In this document: positions 46,424 to 58,017 of the stretch, in pieces
Layout: each line of letters opens with the position of its first letter
Position numbering within the stretch: the stretch's first letter is position 1
Program-made: the position numbers and the translations under genes
Notes under the pieces: generated by a model
What the model saw: the letters and a program-made list of their open reading frames with translations, nothing else
Database searches by the model: none
What the model was told of the DNA's origin: nothing
From: Cryptomeria japonica
Lineage: Eukaryota; Streptophyta; Pinopsida; Cupressales; Cupressaceae
Length of the DNA stretch: 64,000 nt
Direction: 5' to 3'
NCBI RefSeq assembly: GCF_030272615.1
Contig: NC_081407.1
Location: 138,452,897 to 138,516,896, forward strand

Positions 46424-47840
46424 AGGACACCTCATCCAAGATGACACTTTTGGATACTCTCATCCAGCCTACTATTCTTTATGGTTTTGTGGTTTGGGGG
46501 CCCTCGTTATTGGAGTCCAATTGGATCTCTATCAAGTGTGGGTTTAGATTCTCTTCCTTTGGCGCATCATTAGATGGAAGCAGTCTACTCCCCATAATAT
46601 CATTTTGGCTGAGTTTGATGCCTGCCTCTTCAAACTGGAGGCCATCTTTGATCTTATTTGGTTCCTGCACCGTATCTGTGGTTTTGCGGACTCCAGCGAC
46701 GGGCGTCACAAGTACCCTTACCTTGCTTACTGCTCCTCTGAGGCTACTACCTCTTCGGCGTCCTCCTATAGGGTTCGTTGTTGGTTCACTGGGGCTTCAA
46801 CCGTCCTTGCTCTATCGAGATTGTGATTGATCACCTCCCCCCCTTCCTGTACTCTCTTGATGCCCCTCACCATCTCCTCCCTTCCAGACAAGAGTTGAAC
46901 ATGTGTACCAGAACCGACATATACAGACAATACATTCATACCACTTGGGTCAACCCCCATGGGGGCCTTCACCCTAAGATAGTGTTCTATGCGAAGGACT
47001 TTCTTGAGTTACACGACGGGATCATTCTTCGTCCTTTTTACATCTCCTGTCATTGGTCTCACTCCCTCCGGATCCCCCTTGGGTCTTTTAGGGTGGGCTC
47101 TCATAGACTTCAGATTAAGACCGATCACCAGTTGGATAGAATGGACAGAGTTTGCCTATTTTGCAACATCAACAAGGCTAAGACCGAGGAACACTTTATC
47201 TTCAGGTTCATTGATCAAAGATGCCTTGCTCTCTACTTATAGGAAGCCATTAGACTCTGGGATTATACACTTCATTCGCTGCAACGACCCTTGCACCCTC
47301 AATATTGCCAACTCATTACCTCCTTCTCTGGTCATACAACCATGTGCGGTACCAAAAGACAATTGAATACCTCCTCCTGTCATTCCAGATCTGTTAGGCC
47401 CCGCAGAGAGTACATTCATCGGTCTCCTTCCTCTAGTCGGACTCGAATTACCTAGCACCAGCGACATCGTTCTACAGCTTACCCTTTGGTCTTGGGGTTT
47501 TTCCCCACTATTTCAGCTTCTTAGGGCTGGCTTGGTGGCACGGGAGGGTTCGCTCGATCCCACCCCCCCGGCCCCCCTCATTTGCTTCGGTTGCCTCGGC
47601 TTTTGTTGTTTCTCTTTGTTTTTCTATGGTCACCATTTGGTGTCCTTGCTAGTTGCAGCCCCCTTCTTTGTAATCTCCTGTCCCTTTGACCCGTTTGTGG
47701 TCTTCTGTTGGACAGTAATATATTTATCTTTATCTTATTTTATTTTGCAATGTTATCATTCCTATCGTTGTGCTTTCATCTTCTTCTTGGCTCTGTAAAA
47801 CTTTGAGATATTGTAGTTAATAAAGGTCAAGACTACATCA
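46424..47840 (+). pseudogene. LINE ORF2 C-terminal part and 3' region
   Basis: The frame MTLLDTLIQPTILYG is the thumb-region start after a LINE polymerase. Later pieces in several frames read GGLHPKIVFYAKDF and SHRLQIKTDHQ. The C-terminal zinc-binding motif is CLFCNINKAKTEEHFIF, near 47152-47210. A tail with GTTAATAAAG near 47820 may be the 3' end. The polymerase itself is missing. It may be the other half of 31350-32324. Confidence 0.75.
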
Positions 47841-48009
47841 GTAATTGTGCTTAGAGATGTTGAATTCTCTTGAAGTCTTGAATGCATCAGAAATTGCAGA
47901 TTAGACTGTATTTTTTAATTATCTTCTATCTTGTTTGCAAATAATCGTTTTCATGCAATAGACTGTTCAATTTATTTGGGAAACATTCTGGAAAGTTTCT
48001 TGGAAAATA

Positions 48010-50455
48010 AGTAGGAAACTTTTCATATAAGGATGCAAAAAAATAGGTTGTTAATTAATGTGATTGCAATGTGCCCTAAAGGGGCAGTGTTTCTAAAAGT
48101 TGTGGACAGTGAGGGGCAAGTGAAGGACACACAATTTATTGCTAACATCCTTATACAGTGCATTCTAGAAGTGGGTCCTCAAAATGTTGTCCGAGTCATA
48201 ACGGACAATCCAAAGAATTGCACAATCGTTGATATGTTGGTTGAGACACAATTCTAATATATATTTTGGATACCTTATGTTATGCCCTCATTCAACCTCA
48301 AGCTACAAAAGTTGGGTACGTAAATAGATAGAATCAAACAACTGTATGTTGAGGCTGAAGAGATCCAAAAGTTCATCACAAACCACCACATGCCACAAGC
48401 CATTTTAGATCATTCTCGTGACTAGAGCTGCTGAAAGTAATTCAAACAATGCATTTTTTAATTCTTCTTTTACTTTAGTAAATTAAGTTTTAAAATTTTA
48501 TGTATATGTTTTTTTTTTCTTCCAAATAGATTATTGAGACTAGATTTGCATCCAACATGATCGTGTTGAGACAACTTGTGAACGTGTGATAAGAACTTTC
48601 TAGTATGGCCATCAGCCAATCATGGTCCATATGGAGGCAATCCAACATTGAGAGGTTAGCAAATGTAAAGCAAATGATTTTATATGACACATTGTGGGAT
48701 CGTGTGGAATATCTTTTTAGTTTCATCAAGCCCATCATGAATGTGATCTACTTCACTAGAATGGACAAGCCATGCTTGGTAGAGACTTATGATTGCATTG
48801 ACTCAACAATCAAGAAGACGAAATCCATCATAAATACAAAACTGCAAGATCTTGAAGAAACCTTCATCAAAGAGGTGTAGTCAGTTTGTGTTGAACAATG
48901 GATCAAAAATGACCACCCCACTCTATCTTCTTTCTTTTGTGTTGACTCCCAAATATTGCACCAAAGAGATCCTTGTGGTGTGTACTATGCTACCTCAAAA
49001 TGCAAACCAAATTTTCACACCTGAATCATTTTTCTCTCATCATACATAAGTTTTAACACTGCTATGTTCCATAAAGTTTAGCAATAATTTACAAGTGCAG
49101 CTATTAAAAAGAGAAATGCATCCAAAATCAATATGAAGATCTATCCTTCAATTCCAACTTTAGAAATGATATTGCAGTATTACAAAATTGACCAGCTTCA
49201 TCAATATTCAATGAGTATTCATTAATACTTTGCAGATTTAACCAGCACAGAAAAACTTACCCCAAACTCAGCTTGAATTGGTTGCACTCCTGTCAAATGC
49301 AGATTGGAAGTCAAATCCCCAAAATTCCATACATTAAATCCAGTTGCAAAATTTGTGTGACTCTGCCCACATCAGCTAGGGTGGATAGTATCACTACCGA
49401 AACTCATCTTCCCAAGAGGGTTTGCGTCCTCAAGAGAATGAGTGGATTTGATCAAATCCACTCTAGAACCACAAGGGTTACAAGGAAATAAAGAATAAAA
49501 CTCAACATCATTCAATAAGCTTCTCAATGCTCTTTTATAACCTTCTAGGTAACTCTTCAATTCCACCCTTTCAGCTTCCCTCTCTCTTCATATTTCCCTT
49601 TCTTTTCATTTATTACTTTAGCTTGGGAAATGATAAAGTGACCCATTGACATAGAAGTGGTCACTTAACATCAGGAATTGATGACCATTTTAATTATTTT
49701 AGGCCATATAAATGGGGACATTACACAATGCCAACGAGGGTGCCACCATACTATGATGCAAAAGTCAACAAAGTATTTTTAAGAAAGCCCTTACTAAACC
49801 CTTCGTGGTCCTAATATGGAAGATGTAATTACAAGTGAATTTAATGATTTTGCAACCTCCACTAGAAAAATTGTTTCCACTTTTCATGACAAGTATAGTA
49901 AGGATGCTCACTCTTGGTGGTACCTCAATTGTCATATATTGTCAAACCTGAAGTTCTTACAATCAAAATTTCATTGCAAGTATGAATTTTTATCCTCTAA
50001 ATTTGATTTTTTTAATTTAAAAATTATTGCTTTCAAATGTGAAGTTTGATTTACATTTTTTTAATTTAACAACTCTAATGAGAGCTCACATTGCTTCAAA
50101 AGGTTGCTAGTTCTTCAGCTGAACAGAATTCGAGTACATACTCCATCCACTCAATGAAGCAAAACTATCTACCATCAAGTAAAGCAGAGGAGCAAGTTTA
50201 TGTGCATTCCAACTCATCCCTTCTCACAAAGATGATGAGTACAAGGAAAGAGCAACAAATTTGAGCAATGTAGAACCAGAGCAATCTAAATTGGATCTTT
50301 TTTCTGTTGCACATTCTTTGGTTTTTGCGAAGTCAAGTAGCCAACACACTTTTAGTCCAAGTGGCAATAAGGTTCAATGTGGTTCTCTTAATCTACTTGC
50401 ATCATCTAGTATAAATGATTTTGGTCTAGATGATGACCCATATGATGTTGATTAG
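48010..50455 (+). pseudogene. hAT-type (DUF659) transposase relic, interrupted by an insert
   Basis: The 48033-48257 frame has INVIAMCPKGAVFLK, GQVKDTQFIANIL and RVITDNPKNC, the DUF659/transposase core. Next come VEAEEIQKFI and SWSIWRQSNIERLANVKQMI (48600-48690). The frame reaches LTPKYCTKEIL at about 48970, is cut by an insert, and resumes at about 49729 with MPTRVPPYYD and DAHSWWYLN. The dimerisation block follows (VASSSAEQNSSTYS) and the frame ends DDDPYDVD with a stop at about 50453. The N-terminal BED-type part is missing. Stops and frameshifts are present. Confidence 0.75.
48975..49726 (+). mobile_element. LTR-like insert in the hAT relic
   Basis: It separates two parts of one transposase reading. 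The right end is GGGGACATTACA, the LTR terminus used by several elements here. The left edge is uncertain, with no clear TGTAATGTCCCC and no duplication. Confidence 0.5.
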
Positions 50456-50783
50456 TGATTACTAATTGTATCATTTTAATATTGAACAATGACTATTTAT
50501 CATGTCATTCAAGTTTCATCCTTTTGATATTATATTACCAAATTTAAATTAGCAATTTTTGGATTCAACTGTGTTAGCTTTGTTTTTATATCAATGTTTC
50601 TGATCACACTGATGTTGGTTAGTGATTACTGATTGTATTATTTTAAAATTGAACAATGACTATCTATCATGCCATTCAAGTTTGATCCTTTTGGTATTGT
50701 ATTATCAAATTTAAATTAGCAAGTATGATTTTTGGATTCAACTGTGTTAACTTTGTTTTCATATCAATGTTTCTGATCACACT
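50445..50783. repeat. Tandem duplication, about 170 bp, overlapping the end of the hAT relic
   Basis: Copy 1 is 50445-50610 and copy 2 is 50611-50783. Both begin GATGTTG(A/G)TTAGTGATTACT and end CAATGTTTCTGATCACACT. Copy 1 includes the last codons of the transposase. Confidence 0.9.
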
Positions 50784-51042
50784 CCATCATAATCATCAAG
50801 ATGAAGAGCTGGAGGAGAAAAATTGATGATGGATCTCCTCTGACTCTTCGTCTGGATGATGGATCATGAAGTGTGATCCAAAATGTTCATGCAAAAACAA
50901 AGCTAACATAGTTCAATCCAAAAACCATATGTGAAAATTACTATAGACTATGGAAATTTGAAGTCTCAAATTTAAATTTGAATATTATATTTCAAATGGT
51001 TTTGTTTAGCATATCCATGGTATATGGCATTCTAAGCTTAAT

Positions 51043-51069
51043 TGTGTGTGTGTGTGTGTGTGTGTGTGT
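51043..51069. repeat. TG microsatellite
   Basis: About 13 TG units. Confidence 0.95.
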
Positions 51070-51443
51070 ACACTGAAAATTGGGGAGCAGCAATCCCAGG
51101 GTAAAAATATTAAAAATAGAACACTGCAGATTTTGGACAAAATAGCAACCACTACAAAGGATTAATTTAGCATTTCCTGAGCAAAAATCTAAATATTATA
51201 TCTGATTAGAGAATAAGCACATTGGATGTAATTTCTGGCTCAATATCATAAGAAAGCAATAAGGGTTTCATATTAAAGTTTACTGTACAAATCCGTACAA
51301 GATGCACTAAGGTTTAATATTGGCAGTATTCCCTGTGTGCAAACTACTATGAGTTTGATATAGGATTTGTTATATTTTTTAGAAAAAATCAAGATATTAC
51401 ATCTGAGAAGGTGGGGGTGCTGGAAGATAAAATTATTTCCGTA

Positions 51444-51967
51444 GAGCAACAGATGACTGTTTTATGGGCATTTTATTCTGACCTGGAAAAGGTGTTCCAT
51501 ATTCTCTTGGTTATGCACAAATTGGAGATAACGAGTGGCGTACCCTACCAATGCTCTATGATCATTCAGTACATAAGGGGAAACGATGGAAGGATGTCAT
51601 ATATAGTATGCACATCAATGCCTTAGACCACTTAGCTCTACCCAATGTTAATGCTGTTCAAGAAATATCAGGATGGAGAGATGCTTCAGCATCTAAAGTT
51701 GGTCATTAAAGGATTCACAAGTGATTGGTGGTGTGCTTGGCTGGTTTTTGGCATTGTGTGGGTGGCTTTTGGTGCTGAACAAATTGGTCTTTGGGTATTT
51801 CCCTAGAGCAAAAGATGTCTGTTTTAAGGGCATTTTATTCTGACATGGAAAAGGTGTTCCATATTCTCTTGGTTATGCACAAATTGGAGATAACGAGTGG
51901 GGTACCCTACCAATGCTCTATGATCATTCAGTACATAAGGGGAAACGATGGAAGGACATCATATATA
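51444..51967 (+). repeat. Direct repeat pair of about 160 bp (51444-51604, 51808-51967) with an exon-like frame
   Basis: The copies differ at only a few positions over 160 bases. From 51491 a frame of about 72 codons runs to TAA at 51706-51708 (YAQIGDNEWRTLPMLYDH, KGKRWKDVIY, VNAVQEISGWRDASA). The second copy leaves this frame after KDIIY. It looks like a real but displaced exon of unknown family; a DUF295 F-box-like protein is only a guess. Confidence 0.55.
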
Positions 51968-52229
51968 GGGTTTTCTTGGCTTGTGGGTGTTGGTTCTGCT
52001 TCGAAGGTGAGAGAGTGTTTCATTTGGCTATATTCTTATTAGTTTTTTACATGCTTGTTTTGTTTCTCCAAATTCTCAACTGTATATGTATGGGTGTTTA
52101 TATGGTTTGCATAATGGTGTTTTGTTTTCACAGGCAGAGGCCCCTACAGATTCCCCCAACTAATTAATTTTAGAAGCAAACACAATACAATATATTATAA
52201 TAAACAACAATTACGAAACCAAGACACAC

Positions 52230-52315
52230 CGTGCTAACTGAAAAATGTGTTGCAAGACCAGCAACAAGCATTTCTGCTCCATTCAATCGCTCTCCAGTTA
52301 GACCCAAGTACTCCC
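52230..52315 (-). CDS. CHY1: 3-hydroxyisobutyryl-CoA hydrolase (CHY1-like), internal exon encoding the end of the enoyl-CoA hydratase core
   Basis: This exon of 86 bases encodes 28 complete codons after two bases that finish a codon begun in the exon before it. It includes the motifs EYLGLTGERLNGAEML and GLATHF, which follow the oxyanion-hole core in plant CHY1-type hydrolases. The family removes CoA from 3-hydroxyisobutyryl-CoA in valine breakdown. It is bounded on the minus strand by a TTTTTTGCAG acceptor and a GTGTGT donor. It ends in phase 0, which matches the start of the exon at 28782-28903. The preceding exon was looked for up to 64000 and not found, so the upstream intron probably runs past the window. 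Family recognition is from motifs only; no alignment was run. Confidence 0.88.
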
Positions 52316-53986
52316 CTGCAAAAAAGTTCAGCAATCAATACTAAGCTCCAAGCACAATTCACATTATAGCTCAAAACTGCAAAGGCAGTCAACATATAAT
52401 GAAAAGGTATACAAATAAGAACTGCCAAAACCAATAATGCAATTAAATATTTCATTTCAATGGTAAATATGAAGGTGGACATCTTGGTTAATAAAATGTG
52501 ATAATTTTCCGTATAACACATCTCGAATGGATATATGACAGGTTATCATCCTTATGTCCCTAGAGTTAGCACCTTGGGCAAGTCATACATCAGGGAATCT
52601 TTTGAAACCTAGACCTAGTAGATTTAACAAATTAGCAATGGATCTAAACATTAAAAAAAATTTAGAACAATTTCACAAATTTCGCAATGCGATTTACAAA
52701 CTCAAAGCGCAACTAGGGCAAAGTGGGCAGCGACTGGAAGAGCAGAATCAGAGGTTTCTTTTTCGCCTTCTACATGCACACAATTAGACTCCAATGTTTA
52801 CAAATTTAAATATTCTAGACACAAACCACTAACACCAAGATTTGTTAATAATAACATTTTATCAATAACCAGTTCTGTAAACATTTAAACATTTTCCATA
52901 GTCCTCTTTTACTAGTTTCATATTAGAAGCAAGCATACAAGCATTTGAATTTTGTGATACAAAATGCAAATTATGAATGAATGATATAAAATCGAAGAAG
53001 AAAATATAATTCAACTATTCTAAAAATGGCAGAACAAAAGAGAATGTCTTGAATGCCAACTAAAAGAAATTGCCCTAAATATTAAATTGTAACAACCACC
53101 CCCACCTCCCCGTTTTTTTTTTTTTTGCAATATTAGAGATGCAATGCAAAGGTCTTCAACACTTTTTGGTCACCCAAATCTCTAAGTGGGCAAGGGCGAC
53201 AACTTACAATGTCTCGAACCCAATGTTAGGAGACTCAGACTCGACCAACTGATTTCTGGCTCGAACTTGGCCCCTAGACTCAACAAAGACTTGACAAATT
53301 GAAAAACTCAAGAAATGCAGATATTTTTAAGGATGTAGAACTTGTTTCATGCACCCTTTAATAAATAAACCTTAAACACACAATAACCTCATCAAATAGA
53401 AGTTACGTAATCACATACACAAGTATACATCGATTACATAAACTATAAATGCAAATTTTAGCTTAAGGAAATAAAACATTTAGATATATAAATATTGTCA
53501 AATGTATACAGAACTCATGGAATATGAAAACCATGGCATCAAACAAATATCAAAACTAAATATATAAGTCTAAGGCTTAGAGGAGCCTGCATTACTCATC
53601 CCATCGACCTCGAAAGTTGTGTGCTAGTGTTTAAGATAGGTCTTGGATGATGCAGTCATGATATTTGCTTGTGTCTCAATGACTCTTATGTATGTTCAAA
53701 TGAGAAATTTATTATTAAGCTAATGATTGTTCAAGATTGCATGTTTTGTTGTCAAGCTCATTAACAAAGAGCAACGGTTAAGTAAAAAGATAAATGGTTA
53801 TGTTCTAGTTTGACCTTAGCTAGGATACTAATAGATGGCATTGTTCTATGAGTTGTTTGTGCAGGGCATGATTGATATATTTTGCGTATGAAAATAGCAT
53901 TTCTTACTATCTATGACTTAACTTGTATAAGTAGTACAATGGCTATAGCATGCCAATTTTGCCAATGGCAGTCCTTGTATACTAAA
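52316..53986. other. Unassigned DNA upstream of exon 52230-52315
   Basis: The acceptor side of exon 52230-52315 lies here. I looked for the preceding CHY1 exon (LSRLPGFF region) and did not find it. The open frame 52554-52787 is not recognised. A poly-T run lies at about 53114-53128. Confidence 0.4.
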
Positions 53987-55882
53987 TGTAATATTCCCAC
54001 TAATTTTTTGGTTTTTGAGCACAACAAATATTACAATGCACCCATTAAAGTTAAGAAATATAATCCCAATACTACTGAAAGTAACCCTTCCACTTTCTGA
54101 TCACCAAGAGCCCAATGTGGTAAGGTGAGAGCATACGGTGATAAGGGGTTCGTTAGCTCATTAATCCGCTGGAAATTACAATGCAAGTACAATACTGGGT
54201 AGCAAGCCAGCCCCTTCCACTTTTCAGCGAGATGAAGAACAAGAACTCGGCGGTAAACCAGCCAAGGTAACAAGAGCATAACAGAACCAAATCACTCTAC
54301 CGCTTATGCAGCGAGGGGACTTTTACATAAAACTATCACTCAACCGCATATTTCAGCGGGAGGACAATATCACTCAACCACTTGCTCAATGGGAGGACAA
54401 AGCTGAATTACAAAACATGAAGGCGGCTAAGCCATCCTCTTCCACTTGTTCAGTGGGAAATGCAACTTAGAATGATTGGTCAGTACTACTGAAACAATCT
54501 TACAAAGATAGAGATGCGAGAGAAGATAGAATTAAGTACATATCTCAAGTATTCAATAGCACATTCTCACCATAAAATACTACTTGCTGTTCTAAAATCA
54601 GAGAAAATGAAATGCAGAACCAGCCACTCCAAAAACCACTAAAATGCTCGTAACTCTCTCAAAATTGAATGAAATCATGCCAAACCAAAAGCAAATGAAG
54701 AGTATAACATATGCGATCAATTCAATACCTTGAAACTTCGACTAGAGAACAGAAAAGGTGATGCACGCAACCCAAGGCAATTCTGGAAATGGCGTTTTGG
54801 CTGAATATTTCGATTTGCAACTGTAAATTGGAGAGTTCTCCAAATGCCACACAAATGTAGGAGAATTATTATCTCTTCGATACGCTTCCAACAAGCGTTC
54901 ACCCAGAACGATGTACTCAACACGCAAATAGCTACGAGCAAAATACACTTCCAAACAACACACACCAGCAACACCAAAAAACGCAGTAGCACACAACTCT
55001 TCATCAACACACCAAATAGTTCACAACTTCGAACCACAGCTAGGAGTGATGTCTCACACTTGAAACTGGAAAGAAAGATCTAAAAGGTATTCACCCTCGA
55101 AGAAGTCTGGAGTCATTTCGACAGCATAACGATATATTTTCTCTGGATAATCAAATGAGGAGCCAAACACCTGTTTATATAGCTTTTCAATTCTGGAATT
55201 CAAATAAAATTGCCTCCAAATTCTCCTCATTCAAACTGTATTTCATTTCATGTGGTGGACCCAAAAATGGCACCCACTTCCCAAGTCAAAAATCGCGCCT
55301 AAGAGATAGGACCACGATTTTGGCATAATAAAACTTTTGAAGTATATAAAAATAAAGTCTCCTTTTAATAAACAAATAATTCACCCAGGCATGACTTAGG
55401 AAAAATATCATATTTTGCACAATTCCTCATAACATCAATCAATAATAAAAATAATTAAATAATAACCTTAGGATAAGGAATAATATTTAATTAAATCGCT
55501 TATAGCTACTGATTATCGACAAAATCCGGATGAGGCTGAGCAAAGAGGATCACTGAACTGTGCTGGATCAGGACCAAATCCAGGACTGCCAAAAATAGAA
55601 TGCCCAAACTGCCACTTCCTAAAAATAGTAAGTCATGAAATAATGCTCCGAAAATCGTGATCTTCGCAACCAGAGAAAGAGCTTGGCGAGCTTAGCAACT
55701 CTGCACCATTTCGACAGCCAAACCCTAACTAAAAATAGTAAGTTCACATTCCATCCCTGACAAGCTAGGTCGGAACTCCAAAGAACATGGAAACCCTAAT
55801 TCACCTTTCCACATAGCCTACGGGTCTCCGGAATAGGCCAATGGACCATTGAATGCATCATCACAAGGAAGGGGACATTACA
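53987..55882 (-). repeat. 3' LTR (1896 bp) of a 5'-truncated chromovirus, with serial small hairpins
   Basis: On the minus strand it starts TGTAATGTCCCC directly after the PPT-like GGGAAGGGCGGAT and ends GGGAATATTACA. Between 54160 and 54460 six short foldbacks of the type CC(A/G)CTT-N4-AG(T/C)G(G/A)G occur. Confidence 0.8.
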
Positions 55883-57071
55883 ATCCGCCCTTCCCAAAAT
55901 TGCTTGTCGTCAAGCAATCGCAAGCCAGGATGCTGTAAAACCTCCTCATTCTCCCATGTAGCATCCTCCACCGGTAAGTCCTTCCACTTAACCAAATACT
56001 CTCGGATGGTCCTCCTCCTCAACATTCGTTCTTTGACATCAAGGATGGCCTCAGGAACTAGCACCAATTCTCCCTCTTCATCCAAAGGAGGCAAATCAGA
56101 AGAGACTATCACATTGTGCCCAAGCGCCTTTTTGAAGCATGACACGTGGAAGACATTATGTACTCGGCTACTCGCCAGTAGCTCCAACTCATAAGCCACA
56201 ACTCCCACTCTCCTGATGACCCTGAATGGTCCATAAAAACGTGGCTTGAGTTTTTCCGCTCCACTCTTCTTGAGAGTAGACTGTCTGAAGGGCTGAAGTC
56301 TTAGGTAGACCATATCATCAACCTCAAATGAGTGCTCAATACGCTGTTGATCAGCATACAACTTCTGTCGATTTTGTGCAATCTGGAGGTTGTCCTTCAA
56401 TGCCTTCAAAATATCCTGACACTACTGAACCATATCCCTAGCCTGAGGTGCTCTACTATCTCCGAACACCAAATCAGCAAAACTAGGGGCCTCATAACCG
56501 TATAGTGCCATGAAAGGTGACATCCTGATGGACACGTGATAAGTGGAATTATAGCAGTATTCACCAAGATGTAGCCATCTTACCCATGCCTTCTGCTGCT
56601 CTGAAACGTAGTTCCTCAAGTAACCTTCCAACCACTTATTTACTACCTATGTTTGTCCATCTATCTGGGGATGGTAACTCGTGCTTGGGGTGAGCACAAT
56701 ACCACATAATCTGAAAATCTCTTGCCAGAAGGAGCTTAGGAACTTGCTATCCCTGTCACTCACAATAGTTTTAGGCAGCCCATGTAGCCTAAACACCTCA
56801 CGGAAGAACAAATCAGCAACCTGACCTGTTGTAAATGAGCTAGTGATGGAGAAAAAATGAGCAAATTTTGTTAATCTATCCACCACCACATAGATACAAT
56901 CCTTCCCACTAGCCTTTGGCAACCCAGTGATGAAATCCATAGAGACACTTCCCATTTTTGACTGGGAATTGACAATGGTTGCAATAAACCAATGAGTGAT
57001 GTGTGTTCATCCTTGTTCTTCTGACAAGTATGGCATTCCCTAATGTGCTTAATATTATTACATTTATTCAT
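55861..57071 (-). pseudogene. Ty3/gypsy integrase and chromodomain, 5'-truncated
   Basis: Reading on the minus strand, it begins at the end of the zinc-binding domain (CHTCQKNK). A frameshift near 56950 follows, then the core with MDFITGLP and SDRDSKF. The third catalytic residue is replaced by TAG at 56647-56649 (DGQT, then stop). A second stop lies near 56425 after DMVQ. The C-terminus has FYGPFRVIRRVG, HNVFHVSCFKKALG and a chromodomain (EAILDVKERMLRRRTI, YLVKWKDLP, TWENEEVL). The last codons LLDDKQFWEGR overlap the PPT and run five codons into the LTR. Gag, protease and polymerase are missing. Confidence 0.92.
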
Positions 57072-57290
57072 TACCCATAATAATTACGTGAGTTATTTTA
57101 TTTAGCTAACTTTACCTCACACACTCTATGTGAACACTAATTCGCAACAATTTTGTTATATGGTTGAACCTGTAAGTGCTAATTTGAAGCACATAGTTCT
57201 CTGATATTATTCCTATATATTTGTAGACTTCAATTGAGAAAGATATGAGAATATATTATTTGAATGAGTTCTATGATATGGTATCAGAAC
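57072..57290 (+). mobile_element. LTR end and primer-binding site of a copia-like element
   Basis: TGGTATCAGAAC at 57279-57290 matches the initiator tRNA-Met site except at the next-to-last base. The preceding 200 bases are AT-rich as in small LTRs, but the start was not found. Confidence 0.55.
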
Positions 57291-58017
57291 CTAGGAAATA
57301 ACGGAGTAAAGTTCTGCTATTATTAAGTGTTGCACAAGTTTTTGTCCCACCGCTATCTCATTCTCTGGCTAGAGTTTTATCATTAAAAGAAGTCTCTATT
57401 CTGGTGAATTGTCGTGGAGCATGGATTTGAGTGTGGAGGGATCAAATTTGCATCGATCGTGGCTGAGGGAGGCAATTCCATTCTTGATCGGCCGATGGGT
57501 GTCTCAATGGAACTGAATACCTCACATGGAGTCGATGATGATGAGGACACTCCAGTGAAAGCTAAGACGTTCGTCTTTGGCAGCAGAGTTTTCAGTTCAA
57601 TGGAAAGAGAATAATGAATACAAACTTTTTTTCTAAGTGCTACTCTAAAAGCTAAAAATGGAGTACGGAGTTCGGAGTGTTAAAACCATATAGAGGTTTG
57701 CTCATTGTGTGGCTCTGTGGGTCAAGACTCTTCCAGACACCCTCTCAGGCGATTCATTTTGGCATACCAGAGTGCGAGTTTGCAATCTGAACGGTTTCAT
57801 TACCATTGACAAACACTGTGGTTTTTGGCTTTAATGTTGTTTATTTGCATACACCATCAACAACAATTCCCAGTCGGCTAGAAATCTTAGATAACATTTC
57901 TATCTACTGAAAATCTTGATGGTGTGTGTCCACGGGTTGCCTTGAGCTCGGGAAAGATATTGTTCTTGTTTCTGTGATGGTGTCAACCATGTGAATAGTA
58001 GAATGACTAGATCGTAC
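57291..58017 (+). other. Possible leader of the element with the PBS at 57279
   Basis: No recognised protein. A frame at 57414-57614 is open but matches nothing I know. Confidence 0.3.

Larger units (their letters stand above)
28904..52229 (-). other. Giant intron (about 23 kb) of the CHY1-like gene
   Basis: It is bounded by the GTGTGT donor after exon 52230-52315 and the CAACAG acceptor before exon 28782-28903, both in phase 0. It holds the nested gypsy-in-copia cluster, LINE pieces and the hAT-type relic. Confidence 0.8.
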
